DNA of 48,482 bases from Candidatus Yaniella excrementigallinarum (GTDB lineage Bacteria > Actinomycetota > Actinomycetes > Actinomycetales > Micrococcaceae): contig DXHA01000079.1 of NCBI GenBank assembly GCA_019113675.1, positions 1 through 48,482 of the forward strand, written 5' to 3'. The notes under the pieces are model-generated. The model was not told where the DNA came from, made no database searches, and worked only from the letters and a program-made list of their open reading frames with translations. The position numbers and the translations under genes were made by a program. Shown in pieces: positions 34,622 through 43,276 of this stretch. Position 1 is the stretch's first letter, and each line of letters begins with the position of its first letter.

Positions 34622-35296
34622 TTACCAATCGGCCACTCTCGAATTAATCGCCCCCCAAGTGCGTACTAATTGCCCAAATTCTGCAATTTGCGTCAGTACA
34701 TGCTCGCGCGCAAGCTCTGCTGCTTGCTGCGAATTTCCCTCCGATACGGCTTCGAGAATGCTTCGATGCTCACTTAGTGACTGACGCATACGGTGTGGCA
34801 CTCGCAATTGCAACCGCCTATAGGGTCTCAGGATACGTCGTAAATTTTGGGCTTGATCCAGTAGGTAGGCATTACCTGAATAGTTATAAAACAATCCATG
34901 AAAAGTCGCGTTCGCCTGATAATAACCGTCAGGGTCATCATTTGCCGAATACTGCTCACAGTCACGCAACGCACCCCTAAGGCTATCGAGATCCTCTGCA
35001 GTTACAGATTTAGTAGCGAGCCGGACAGACATCCCTTCCAGCTCAGCCATCACTTCAAAGCGTTGAACGAGTTCTGTAATCGACAGCGTACTTACATATG
35101 TTCCACGTTTGGGGCGGATCTCAACTAAGCCTGATTGCTCCAACCGTTGTAGAGCATCTCGTACCGGCGTACGTGAGCAACCGAACCGCGCCGAGAGTTC
35201 TGTAAGATCAAGCTTTTCTCCTGGGTGAAAAACCCCATTTATAATTTCATCCTCCAAAGTCTCTGTCAGACGCTGGAGACCAATAAATGCCTGCAT
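34622..35296 (-). CDS. GntR-family (FadR/FCD) transcriptional regulator, probably of malonate genes
   Basis: This 224-residue regulator has an N-terminal winged helix (residues about 10-72; LDLTELSARFGCSRTPVRDA, LEQSGLVEIRPKRGTYV) and a C-terminal FCD ligand domain with conserved metal-binding candidates in FHGLFYNYSG, SLSEHRSILEA and AREHVLTQI. It is divergent from the malonyl-CoA decarboxylase gene across 132 bases that contain TGTTGTATATAACA. This layout is that of MatR/MdcY-type repressors, which respond to malonate or malonyl-CoA. Regulation of the module is inferred from position. Confidence 0.88.
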   Translation of the reverse strand: MQAFIGLQRLTETLEDEIINGVFHPGEKLDLTELSARFGCSRTPVRDALQRLEQSGLVEIRPKRGTYVSTLSITELVQRFEVMAELEGMSVRLATKSVTAEDLDSLRGALRDCEQYSANDDPDGYYQANATFHGLFYNYSGNAYLLDQAQNLRRILRPYRRLQLRVPHRMRQSLSEHRSILEAVSEGNSQQAAELAREHVLTQIAEFGQLVRTWGAINSRVADW

Positions 35297-35389
35297 TGCC
35301 CTCGTAATCGATTGAACTCAGTGTGGCGATCATTGCCAGCATAGCAGTCAGCGGTTGTGTCAGTCATCACATTTATATAACATAATCAC

Positions 35390-35403
35390 TGTTGTATATA
35401 ACA
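35390..35403. promoter_or_regulatory. Probable GntR operator
   Basis: TGTTGTATATAACA has TGTT/AACA half-sites around an A/T core, as FCD-type GntR operators do. It lies 25 bases upstream of the decarboxylase start and between it and the divergent regulator gene. Confidence 0.5.
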
Positions 35404-35428
35404 GGGTGCAGGAAAGATATAAGGACTT

Positions 35429-36796
35429 ATGACTAAAAATGTCTGGTTGCTAGACGAGGTTGCCCGTTTGCTTGGCATACGGTCTAAAAAGGACAATCCG
35501 GCGTTGGATGTCCGTACACGGCCATTAGAACAGTTGGTTACGGCCTGTTCCGTGTTGATGAGCGACACCTTAGGTGAAGGATCGACTCGAGAAATTGCTG
35601 ACTGGGCAATGCAGTGTTACCAACAGTTGCAGGACGATGAAAAAACTAAATTCTTTTTCGAACTACGCGAATCGTACTCGGTAAATGAAGCTGCTCTTGA
35701 AGATACATTCCAAGCATGGCGACAGGAAAAACAGGATAGCCAACTCCATAAAATCTTTCAGGCCGCGGAGCCCCCTCGCCAGCAGTTATTGCGAAAGCTC
35801 AATCACGCTCAGGGTGCTACGTATCGAATTGTCATGATGCGAGCAGATCTACGGCGTATCGCTAAGACTGAGCTGGATTTGAAGCCGCTTGACTTAGATT
35901 TTAAACACCTCTTGTCGTCCTGGTTCAATCCCGGTTTTTTAACAATGCGCGAGATCCCTTGGGGTTCAGCAAAGGAATTAGAGCAATTCTTAATGGAACA
36001 TGAACGGGTACACCCTATGGCTGATCGAGCTGAATTGCGCCGAAGAATGGCTCCGCGCGACCGTTATATATACGGTTTTTTTCATCCTGCAATTGGACAG
36101 TGGCCTCTAATTTTTGTGGAAGTAGCTCTGACTCAAGGTGTCCCGGCCACAATTGAAGCAATTCTAGAAAATCGAAAAGCAGTGCAACCAGGGGTAGCCG
36201 ATACGGCAGTTTTCTATTCCATCAATAATTCTTTCGATGGTCTAGCGGGTATTTCATTCGGAAGCTTTCTGATTAAACAGGTCATCGAGGCAGTTAGAAA
36301 AAAATTACCGCAGTTATCAACGTTTGTGACCTTTTCTCCCATTCCTGGGTTCCGACAATGGCTAGAGAACGAGAATGATGTTGCAACGTGGCGACATCTT
36401 AAAGAGGATCTGGCCTTGAACCAAAACCAAACAAAGACATCAGAACAAGACAACATCTCTTTTTCTGATACTGAAACAGAGCGAGCAATACAGCAGGCTG
36501 TGGCCCATTATCTTGTAAAAGTAAAGCGACAAGATGACAAACCGATTGATCCTGTCGGTCGATTTCATTTAGGTAATGGGGCATCAGTTTGCCAAATACA
36601 TTGGCCAGGTTCGGCCAAACCGTATTCAATCGATCAATCCTACGGGGCCATGGTTAGCTACCAGTACGACCCCGATGAGCTTGAAAGAAACCACGAATTA
36701 TTTGTTCGTCACGGTCGTGTGGCCACCAGTGTCCACATCGATTCGATCCTTAATGACGATCAGACACCAGCCCACCATGATGAAAGGTATTCATGA
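35429..36796 (+). CDS. Malonyl-CoA decarboxylase
   Basis: This 455-residue enzyme converts malonyl-CoA to acetyl-CoA and CO2. The N-terminal helical domain is followed by a GNAT-like catalytic domain. The catalytic Ser303 lies in TFSPIPGFRQWL and His422 in LERNHELF, corresponding to the Ser/His pair of the human enzyme. Also visible are FHPAIGQWPLIFVEVALT and NGASVCQIHWPGSAKP. AAGGA precedes the ATG. The stop overlaps the start of the CoA-transferase gene (ATGA), so the two are co-translated. This is the terminal step of the malonate route encoded here. Confidence 0.92.
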   Translation: MTKNVWLLDEVARLLGIRSKKDNPALDVRTRPLEQLVTACSVLMSDTLGEGSTREIADWAMQCYQQLQDDEKTKFFFELRESYSVNEAALEDTFQAWRQEKQDSQLHKIFQAAEPPRQQLLRKLNHAQGATYRIVMMRADLRRIAKTELDLKPLDLDFKHLLSSWFNPGFLTMREIPWGSAKELEQFLMEHERVHPMADRAELRRRMAPRDRYIYGFFHPAIGQWPLIFVEVALTQGVPATIEAILENRKAVQPGVADTAVFYSINNSFDGLAGISFGSFLIKQVIEAVRKKLPQLSTFVTFSPIPGFRQWLENENDVATWRHLKEDLALNQNQTKTSEQDNISFSDTETERAIQQAVAHYLVKVKRQDDKPIDPVGRFHLGNGASVCQIHWPGSAKPYSIDQSYGAMVSYQYDPDELERNHELFVRHGRVATSVHIDSILNDDQTPAHHDERYS

Positions 36797-38025
36797 CCAC
36801 CCCACACTTACCATTACAAGGCATTACAGTTCTCGACTTGAGTAGGGCCCTTGCAGGACCCTACTGCAGTGCGTTGCTTGCGGATCTTGGCGCCAATGTC
36901 ATCAAAGTTGAAAGTTCGAAAAATGGTGATATAACACGTCTGTGGCCACCCTTCGAAGATGACCACAGCCTTTACTTCGAATCTACAAATCGAAACAAGT
37001 CATCGCTTGCCTTGGATTTCTATTCTTCCGAAGGACAACAAGTCCTACGCCGGCTTGTAGCGAATTCAGATGTACTTCTAGAAAACTTCCGACCAGGCGT
37101 CCTGCAGAAAATGGGGCTAGATCATGAGAAGCTGCGGAAAGATTTTCCGCAACTAGTCACAGCCTCAATCACAGGTTTCGGGACTACCGGTCCACTAAAA
37201 AACGCTGCTGGTCTCGACCAAGTAGCTCAAGGCATGTCAGGATTAATGTCCATTACCGGCCCGGATGATAATCAACCATATAGATTCGGCGTCCCCATTA
37301 TCGACATGACTTCCGGCATCTTCACCGCCTTGGGGATTGTCTCAGCTCTATTTAGCAGCCAAACCAGTGGGCATGGGCACCACATCTCCACCTCTTTGCT
37401 CGAGTCCGCGCTCGCCTTAGCGGCTTTCCAGGGCCAACGCTATCTTTCGACCGGAGAATTGCCCCAAGCCCAAGGAAATGACCATGCTTCTATAACCCCT
37501 TATGGTGTTTTCCAAACGGCCGACACTCCACTCATCATCGCTGTCGGCAACGAAAAACAATGGGCCGATTTTTGCGACACAATTGAAGCACCAGAGCTTC
37601 TCAACGATCCAAGGTTTAGCACCGGTCGATCTCGAACCGAGAACCGCGACGAACTCAAACCAGTTATCGAAAAACACCTTGAGCAAAGACCCGCATCCCA
37701 CTGGTTAGCAAGTATTCGTGACGCCGGGATTCCTTGCGGACCAATTTACAATTACGCCCAAACATTTGCTGATGAACAAGTTGATGCCCTGCAAGTCGTC
37801 AAAGAAGTTACCCGGGACGATGGTTCGAGGCTACCGCTGGTAAGAGGTCCGCTCAGCATCGACGGCGCACCAACAGATATTTATAAAGCGCCTCCCAAGC
37901 TTGGTTCCGATACATTGTCAGCTCTAGAGCAAGCTGGATTCAGTACGACAGAAATAGAACAGCTGCTGAGTAACAATACTGTAGCTGCAACCGCGAATAG
38001 TCATCAAAACGCGGACAACCATTAG
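36793..38025 (+). CDS. Family III (CaiB/BaiF) CoA-transferase, probable malonate activation
   Basis: This 410-residue enzyme has the family start GITVLDLSRALAGPYCSALL, then ADLGANVIKVE, NRNKSSLALDF and ENFRPGVLQKMGLD. The catalytic Asp is Asp171, in IIDMTSGIFTAL. It probably moves CoA from an acyl-CoA such as acetyl-CoA to malonate, giving the substrate for the decarboxylase encoded by the overlapping gene upstream. It thus takes the place of malonyl-CoA synthetase (MatB) in the rhizobial matABC route. The family is certain; the malonate role is inferred from its position between the decarboxylase and the MadLM genes. Confidence 0.85.
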   Translation: MTTPHLPLQGITVLDLSRALAGPYCSALLADLGANVIKVESSKNGDITRLWPPFEDDHSLYFESTNRNKSSLALDFYSSEGQQVLRRLVANSDVLLENFRPGVLQKMGLDHEKLRKDFPQLVTASITGFGTTGPLKNAAGLDQVAQGMSGLMSITGPDDNQPYRFGVPIIDMTSGIFTALGIVSALFSSQTSGHGHHISTSLLESALALAAFQGQRYLSTGELPQAQGNDHASITPYGVFQTADTPLIIAVGNEKQWADFCDTIEAPELLNDPRFSTGRSRTENRDELKPVIEKHLEQRPASHWLASIRDAGIPCGPIYNYAQTFADEQVDALQVVKEVTRDDGSRLPLVRGPLSIDGAPTDIYKAPPKLGSDTLSALEQAGFSTTEIEQLLSNNTVAATANSHQNADNH

Positions 38026-38059
38026 GTTTTGACTTTCCTTCAACTTCGAGGAGGTAGAT

Positions 38060-38467
38060 ATGATTTTATATGGAACCGCAGCTCTGGCTCTGTCCACATT
38101 ATTGGGGAAATTCGTTGGAGAGCTACTGGGAGTCATCGTGGGTGTAGATGCGAATGTCGGCGGCGTGGGCTTCGGAATGCTATTCCTGATCCTTATCGTT
38201 AACTGGATGCGGAACAAAAATCTGTTACCAGAACCAACCGAACACGGCGTCCTGTTTTGGTCCGGCATGTATATCCCAGTAGTAGTTGCGATGGCCTCCA
38301 TTCAGAATGTTGCCGGCGCGCTAGATGGCGGACTTATGGCTTTTCTGGCAGGGTTCGCAGCTCTAGTGCTTGGATTGCTGATGGTACCAGTAATCAGCCG
38401 CATTGGAGGCTATTCCGAGCCCTTGCCTCCAGTTTCCGAACAAGAGCTAGAAGAACAGGAAGTCTGA
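38060..38467 (+). CDS. madL: Malonate transporter subunit MadL
   Basis: This is a 135-residue membrane protein with four predicted helices. It begins ILYGTAALALSTLLGKF, continues VDANVGGVGFGMLFLILIVN and ends in an acidic tail, all as in MadL. With MadM it forms a Na+-coupled malonate carrier. AGGAGG lies six bases before the ATG. The next gene starts one base after its stop, as is usual for the pair. Confidence 0.9.
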   Translation: MILYGTAALALSTLLGKFVGELLGVIVGVDANVGGVGFGMLFLILIVNWMRNKNLLPEPTEHGVLFWSGMYIPVVVAMASIQNVAGALDGGLMAFLAGFAALVLGLLMVPVISRIGGYSEPLPPVSEQELEEQEV

Positions 38468-38468
38468 C

Positions 38469-39230
38469 ATGGAACTACTAACAGACTTTTTAGAAAATAA
38501 CGGACTCATCGTAGCTTTCGCCATCGTTGGGATCCTTATGTTGATTGCAGGCGGCATATCAAAGGCTCTAACCCGTGGGAGGCTTCAGGGCTCTGCAATC
38601 GCTATTATTGTCGGACTCATTTTAGCCTATGTTGGCGGAGCAGTTACGGGAGGCGACTCAGGAATCGCGGATATCACCATGTTTAGCGGGATGTCTTTAA
38701 TGGGCGGCTCTATGCTGCTTGATTTCACCATCATTGCTACCGCATATGGCGTTGACTTACGAGAAATCAAAAAGTCAGGTCTCCCCGGAGGGCTCGCATT
38801 GATTCTTGGGGTTATCTTATCTTTCGTAGTCGGCGCACTGATTGCAATAATGTTCGGTTATCGGGACGCAGAGTCGGTAGCCACCATAGGTGCAGGAGCT
38901 GTAACCTACATCGTCGGCCCAGTCACTGGCACGGCTGTGGGCGCAACGTCAGAGGTTATCGCCATGTCCGTTGCTGCTGGCCTGGTTAAATCTGTTGTTG
39001 TAATGATTGGCACGCCATTTGTTGCAAATATTATAGGGCTGAACAATCCAAAATCCGCCATGGTCTATGGCGGATTTATGGGAACTACCTCGGGTGTTGC
39101 AGGCGGACTAGCCGCTACAGATAAACGCTTAGTCCCCTATGGCGCTATGACAGCAACGTTTTACACGGGGCTAGGATGTCTCCTAGGTCCTTCACTTCTA
39201 TATTTCGCGACGGTTGCATTCCTCGGATAG
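38469..39230 (+). CDS. madM: Malonate transporter subunit MadM
   Basis: This 253-residue membrane protein has about seven to nine hydrophobic segments. FSGMSLMGGSMLLDFTIIAT, IGAGAVTYIVGPVTGTAVGA and the C-terminal GTTSGVAGGLAATD are characteristic of MadM. It works with MadL to import malonate. It is the last gene of the module; an inverted repeat follows 35 bases later. Confidence 0.9.
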   Translation: MELLTDFLENNGLIVAFAIVGILMLIAGGISKALTRGRLQGSAIAIIVGLILAYVGGAVTGGDSGIADITMFSGMSLMGGSMLLDFTIIATAYGVDLREIKKSGLPGGLALILGVILSFVVGALIAIMFGYRDAESVATIGAGAVTYIVGPVTGTAVGATSEVIAMSVAAGLVKSVVVMIGTPFVANIIGLNNPKSAMVYGGFMGTTSGVAGGLAATDKRLVPYGAMTATFYTGLGCLLGPSLLYFATVAFLG

Positions 39231-39264
39231 TCATAGTTTTACACGAACTAACAGAATTCTCATG

Positions 39265-39315
39265 GCTTATTCCGTGTCCAGGTTTATCGTAAGCCAATCT
39301 GGACACGGAATAAGC
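39265..39315. terminator. Perfect 17-bp inverted repeat, probable bidirectional terminator
   Basis: GCTTATTCCGTGTCCAG and CTGGACACGGAATAAGC are exact complements around a 17-base loop. The repeat lies between the convergent madM and M20 genes. It is longer than most terminators and lacks an immediate T-run, so another role is possible. Confidence 0.6.
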
Positions 39316-39382
39316 TTGATGCTTTTATATCGTAGGAGTTTAATTCTCGTCACATCGCGTTTGCGGTATCCGATTCCGCCTT

Positions 39383-40615
39383 TTAGCTACCTACATGCTG
39401 CATAAGAGCAGACAGTCCTGCATGTACGCCAGTTGTCAAGAGCTCTGGCACAGCATCTGGACCAAAGTAAGGTGAGTGGTTTCCAGGCGGTGTCGCTCCG
39501 TCAGCGAACCTTTCTTCGGAGTAGCCTCCAAAAAACCAATATACATACGGTACTCCGATGTCGTCACCAAACCAGCCAAAATCCTCGCTACCAGTAACTG
39601 GTGGCGTGACATTCACGTTTGATTCACCGAGCTCATCTCGGAAAGTATCGATTAGGCCAGTTGCCAAGGCCTCGTCGTTAAAACAACGAGGAAAGCTGTA
39701 CATCTCTTTAATTAGTGGCTCAGGAGCGCCTGAAGCTTCGGCTTCTGCATAAATGATTCGGTATACAGCCGATAAAACGTTGGCCCGGACCTCTTCATCA
39801 AAAGTACGTATATTTAGCTGAAAGCTGGCAGAGTCAGGTATAATATTATCCTTTAGTCCACCAGAAAAAGTACCGACACTAACCACAGCCATGTCTCGAC
39901 CAGATATTTCTCGTGAGACAACTGTTTGAAGCCGAGTAATCATAAAGGCACCCAGCACAATGGGGTCGATCGCGTTTTCCGGTTGAGAGCCATGAGCTTG
40001 TTTACCTTTCACAATTACTTCCAATGAGTCAGCCATTGCCATGGCAGTACCAATCGATACGTCGACACTGCCTGCTACACCCGGCCAAACATGCTGCCCA
40101 TAAACTGCTTCGGGCTTAGGCACTTTGTCCCAGAGCCCATCGTCTAGCATTGCGCGGGCCCCTTGGGCAGTTTCTTCACCTGGCTGAAATAACATAACCA
40201 CGGTCCCAGACCAGTGGGATCTGTGTTGAACTAATTGCTTAGCAATGTTTAGACCTACGGTTATATGAGTGTCGTGACCACACCCGTGCATCACCGCAGT
40301 TTCAGAACCATCAGGTAAAATCCCAGTAGCCACGGAGGCATAGTCTAAGCCAGTCTTTTCTTCAATCGGAAGCCCATCTATATCAGCCCTGTACGCTACA
40401 ACAGGACCTTCTCCATTTTCTATTTGTGCTACTACCCCTGTGCCTCCAAAACGCTGAGTGTGTATACCAAGATCACTCAGATACTGTGCAATGGCGTTTG
40501 CGGTATTTGTCTCTTTCATTGAAAGCTCAGGACTACGATGAAAATCTTCATAAAGTTCGACCATTTGGTCAAGGTCTGTTCTTATTGCATCGCGAATATC
40601 AGAACTGAGAGTCAT
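39383..40615 (-). CDS. M20-family metal-dependent amidohydrolase
   Basis: This 410-residue enzyme hydrolyses an N-acyl amino acid or similar amide. Zinc-site motifs are VMHGCGHDTH, QPGEETAQGA (catalytic Glu and ligand Glu) and the C-terminal GNHSPYFG. YRADIDGLPIEEKTG is typical of the M20D group (hippurate, N-acetyl-amino-acid and indole-acetyl-amino-acid hydrolases). GAAAGGA precedes the ATG. It lies 24 bases after the partner membrane-protein gene, as third gene of a DUF5058-like / partner / hydrolase operon. The transported substrate is therefore likely an amide or N-acyl compound cleaved by this enzyme. Confidence 0.9.
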   Translation of the reverse strand: MTLSSDIRDAIRTDLDQMVELYEDFHRSPELSMKETNTANAIAQYLSDLGIHTQRFGGTGVVAQIENGEGPVVAYRADIDGLPIEEKTGLDYASVATGILPDGSETAVMHGCGHDTHITVGLNIAKQLVQHRSHWSGTVVMLFQPGEETAQGARAMLDDGLWDKVPKPEAVYGQHVWPGVAGSVDVSIGTAMAMADSLEVIVKGKQAHGSQPENAIDPIVLGAFMITRLQTVVSREISGRDMAVVSVGTFSGGLKDNIIPDSASFQLNIRTFDEEVRANVLSAVYRIIYAEAEASGAPEPLIKEMYSFPRCFNDEALATGLIDTFRDELGESNVNVTPPVTGSEDFGWFGDDIGVPYVYWFFGGYSEERFADGATPPGNHSPYFGPDAVPELLTTGVHAGLSALMQHVGS

Positions 40616-40639
40616 ACTTTCCTTTCGAGATTTTTCCTC

Positions 40640-41374
40640 TTAGATTCTTTCGTCCGGGCCTCTCGTGGGCGTGTCATTCGCGCCGGTCTCAGTCTTTTTT
40701 CGCGTAAACCAGGTAACAGCAATTGTGGCAAAGACTGCAATTGCCACGTCGAAAGAAGCTAGTACAGGAAACAGTGGAGTCAACCCGAAGATAACAATAG
40801 CCGCAACGACTAACGCAGCAATCGTAGCTCTTGGATTCTTGAGTGAGCTTGCAAGTTGTACCGTAACTCCGCCCATAATCGCTGCTAAAACATAGAGCTG
40901 CGTAACTTCAGTTATGGACTCAGGAATAACTGAAAGCAACCAAGTGCCGAATATGGCCACGAATACGATCATGGAGATAGCGTGGACGAAAGCCGCCCCC
41001 GAAATTGCAGCTGTGGCCGTGAATGATCCTCTTTTTGTTCCAGGCTTTGCCCCTATAGCATCTTGGGCTACAACTACTGCGGGAATAAGTTTGTTCGACA
41101 AATTACCAATCAGGAATGCTTGATACATACCGGCCGGCCCGAGGATTGGGTAATACGACAATGGTTCTACAATGTAAAACGCACCATAGACGGCCAGAAC
41201 GGCAAGGTAGCCATGCAGAATTTGAGAAAAAGAAACATCAACATCGGTTACCGCTAAAAGATAGAGCGGAACGGAAGTAGCCAAAACAAGCCCTGCTGCT
41301 AAGGTAATTGGACCCCATCGGCCTGTGGCACGTTCGAATGCTTCGAATGACGCTGTTGTACCCTTCCGAGGCAT
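40640..41374 (-). CDS. Partner membrane protein of the DUF5058-like pair, copy A
   Basis: This 244-residue protein has about six membrane helices. Its signature is PILGPAGMYQAFLIGNLSNK, then PAVVVAQDAIGAKPGTKRG and SGAAFVHAISMIVFVAIFGT. It is clearly paralogous to the product of 45687-46403, and both begin with an aromatic/basic segment FERATGRWGPITL. AAAGGAG lies six bases before the ATG. It comes 15 bases after the DUF5058-like gene and 24 before the M20 gene. I do not recognise a named family; with the DUF5058-like protein it probably forms a two-subunit carrier. Confidence 0.75.
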   Translation of the reverse strand: MPRKGTTASFEAFERATGRWGPITLAAGLVLATSVPLYLLAVTDVDVSFSQILHGYLAVLAVYGAFYIVEPLSYYPILGPAGMYQAFLIGNLSNKLIPAVVVAQDAIGAKPGTKRGSFTATAAISGAAFVHAISMIVFVAIFGTWLLSVIPESITEVTQLYVLAAIMGGVTVQLASSLKNPRATIAALVVAAIVIFGLTPLFPVLASFDVAIAVFATIAVTWFTRKKTETGANDTPTRGPDERI

Positions 41375-41389
41375 CGCCTACTCCTTTAC

Positions 41390-42136
41390 CTACGACGCGG
41401 CACCAAAACCCGCATAATGTGCGTAATACGCGGCGCCGAGCCCAATGATTACTGAGAATCCCAAGCCCCACTCTCGTAACCAAGCAGCATTAAATCTACG
41501 AGCTACCCAAAGACAAATGAACATCGTCAAAGCAGAAGCGAGAATCGCGATGACGTGGGTAAGAGACTTTGGAACTTCGCGGAAGGTTAGTGCTGCGAAC
41601 GCAGCGAGTAACGCCGCCACTGGAACGATCGTCATTAGCGCCGGGTTAATCTGCTCTAGTTTCTCAGAGCTGCGCTTGAAAATTGGTGTGAGGATGAGTG
41701 CTGCGATCATCCATCCTGCACCTGAAATGCTCATCGCTGTAAGGGCGACAACAAACACTGGAACCGTATAGTTTTCGCTACCCAATTGGGCTCCCATAGT
41801 TTCGGAAGCAAGCGATGCTGAAGCCACTTCTGTAGCTGCAGAACCAATTAGGCCGACTCGCGTCAGTACTGCCGGCGTCGCAAACAACGGCAGTAGTGCA
41901 ATGGCTACGATCACAACTGCCACAGAGGGACCCAACGCTGCAATACCTCCAGCTCTGAAGGCACGATTAACCTCTTTCTGGCTCATGCCTGCAGATTCAG
42001 CATTTCTCTTAACACTAATCATATAGATAAGAGACTGCAGAATAACGATCCCCATCACCGATAAGGCTAGAATCCAGAGGACTGGATTATTTGCTACCTC
42101 AAGTACACGCGTGGGTTCAGATTGCGCCAAGACCAC
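41390..42136 (-). CDS. DUF5058-like membrane protein, copy A
   Basis: This is a 248-residue protein with about six to seven helices. Conserved blocks are ALGPSVAVVIVAIALLPLF, VGLIGSAATEVASASLASE, TMGAQLGSENYT and the charged cytoplasmic KRSSEKLEQINPALM. These match DUF5058 as I recall it and are shared with the paralogue at 44903. The start is GTG at 42136, with AAGGAG six bases upstream. It is first in the operon and divergent from the Lrp-type regulator gene. Function unestablished; a transport role is inferred from topology and its hydrolase neighbours. Confidence 0.78.
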   Translation of the reverse strand: MVLAQSEPTRVLEVANNPVLWILALSVMGIVILQSLIYMISVKRNAESAGMSQKEVNRAFRAGGIAALGPSVAVVIVAIALLPLFATPAVLTRVGLIGSAATEVASASLASETMGAQLGSENYTVPVFVVALTAMSISGAGWMIAALILTPIFKRSSEKLEQINPALMTIVPVAALLAAFAALTFREVPKSLTHVIAILASALTMFICLWVARRFNAAWLREWGLGFSVIIGLGAAYYAHYAGFGAAS

Positions 42137-42298
42137 GTCAGTCTCCTTAAAACGCCTCCAGCACTATACTATTCTTCATTTCAGGTGAGTCAAGTCACAA
42201 AGATGTCTGCCTGATTGCATTCACCTAACGTCCAAGCTCAACTTGCAATAGAATCTGGGGTGTTAGCAGATGCCAAACAGGGCTTTCAGGATATATCT

Positions 42299-43276
42299 AT
42301 GAGCAGTTTTCACTTTGACCAGCTAGGGAGACATATCATTGAAGCGCTACAGGTAAACGGTAGGGCCTCATGGCGAAGCATCGCTGACGTCTTAGGTCAA
42401 CCCGAGCGGACCGTTGCTCGCTACGGTACTGAACTATTGGATAACGGTACTGTTCGCGTTGTCGGGTTGCACGCACAACAGATGCATACCATTGTGGAGA
42501 TTTCTACAGTTCCTGGTGCTTCGAACATTGCAGTAGAGGCCTTAGCTCGCCGAACGGACACAAGCTTTTCCTATAATGTAACCGGTCGTTCGGATTGTGT
42601 CGCTGAATTGTTGCAGTCACCTGAACGTTTGGGCGATATACTGGCTCTGGAGTTGCCCGCAATCAGTGGGGTGACGACTATAGAGGCATATCCAGTACTG
42701 AACTACTTTCGTACAACTGCATCATGGCGTGCAGGTCTATTATCAGACGCACAAGTCGCAGAACTGAGTTCTGATTTTAATGAAGTAACGAGTTACCCTC
42801 CCGCAGATATCGAATTATCCACACGAGATAGTCACGTCCTTGATGTTCTTGCAAGAGACGGACGGGCCAGTTATGAATCCATCAGCAGAAGAGCTGGCAT
42901 CTCAGAAAGCACGGCTCGGCGTCGCACCGAAAGACTCATCCAAGATAATGTGCTGCAAATACGTGCAGTCGTGGAACCTGTTCTGCTAGGTTACGCTGTC
43001 CAAGCCTTTCTATGGATTCGAGCAAAACCTTCTCACGTCGACGATATTGGTTCGCAGCTGGCACAACATCAATGCGTACGCTACGTTGCGGCGATTGGCG
43101 GTAGGTATCAGCTACTTGCCGATGTAGTTTTCCAGACCTTGGCCGAGTTATACACTTTCACTGTACAAGCCCCTTGGAGCCATCAGACGGAATCAATCGA
43201 CACCTCCTTGACAGTGGGAGCCCGCAAACGAGGCGGCAGAATCAAGGATGCCACTTACCCGATCAACCGTCTATAG
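42299..43276 (+). CDS. Lrp/AsnC-family regulator with two tandem modules
   Basis: This 325-residue regulator contains two helix-turn-helix units: residues about 5-60 (LGRHIIEALQVNGRASWRSI, LGQPERTVARY) and about 175-235 (DSHVLDVLARDGRASYESIS, AGISESTARRRTERL). Each is followed by a ligand-binding-like domain. Single-module Lrp proteins are about 150 residues, so this is a double-length form. ATG at 42299 is chosen, though its SD is weak; a TTG at 42215 would add 28 residues. It is divergent from DUF5058-like pair A and convergent with the amidase gene (14-base overlap), and probably controls both. Confidence 0.82.
   Translation: MSSFHFDQLGRHIIEALQVNGRASWRSIADVLGQPERTVARYGTELLDNGTVRVVGLHAQQMHTIVEISTVPGASNIAVEALARRTDTSFSYNVTGRSDCVAELLQSPERLGDILALELPAISGVTTIEAYPVLNYFRTTASWRAGLLSDAQVAELSSDFNEVTSYPPADIELSTRDSHVLDVLARDGRASYESISRRAGISESTARRRTERLIQDNVLQIRAVVEPVLLGYAVQAFLWIRAKPSHVDDIGSQLAQHQCVRYVAAIGGRYQLLADVVFQTLAELYTFTVQAPWSHQTESIDTSLTVGARKRGGRIKDATYPINRL

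Noticed and set aside
39265-39315. Transposon end or attachment site
   Set aside because: There is no transposase, target duplication or second element; a terminator between convergent genes is simpler.
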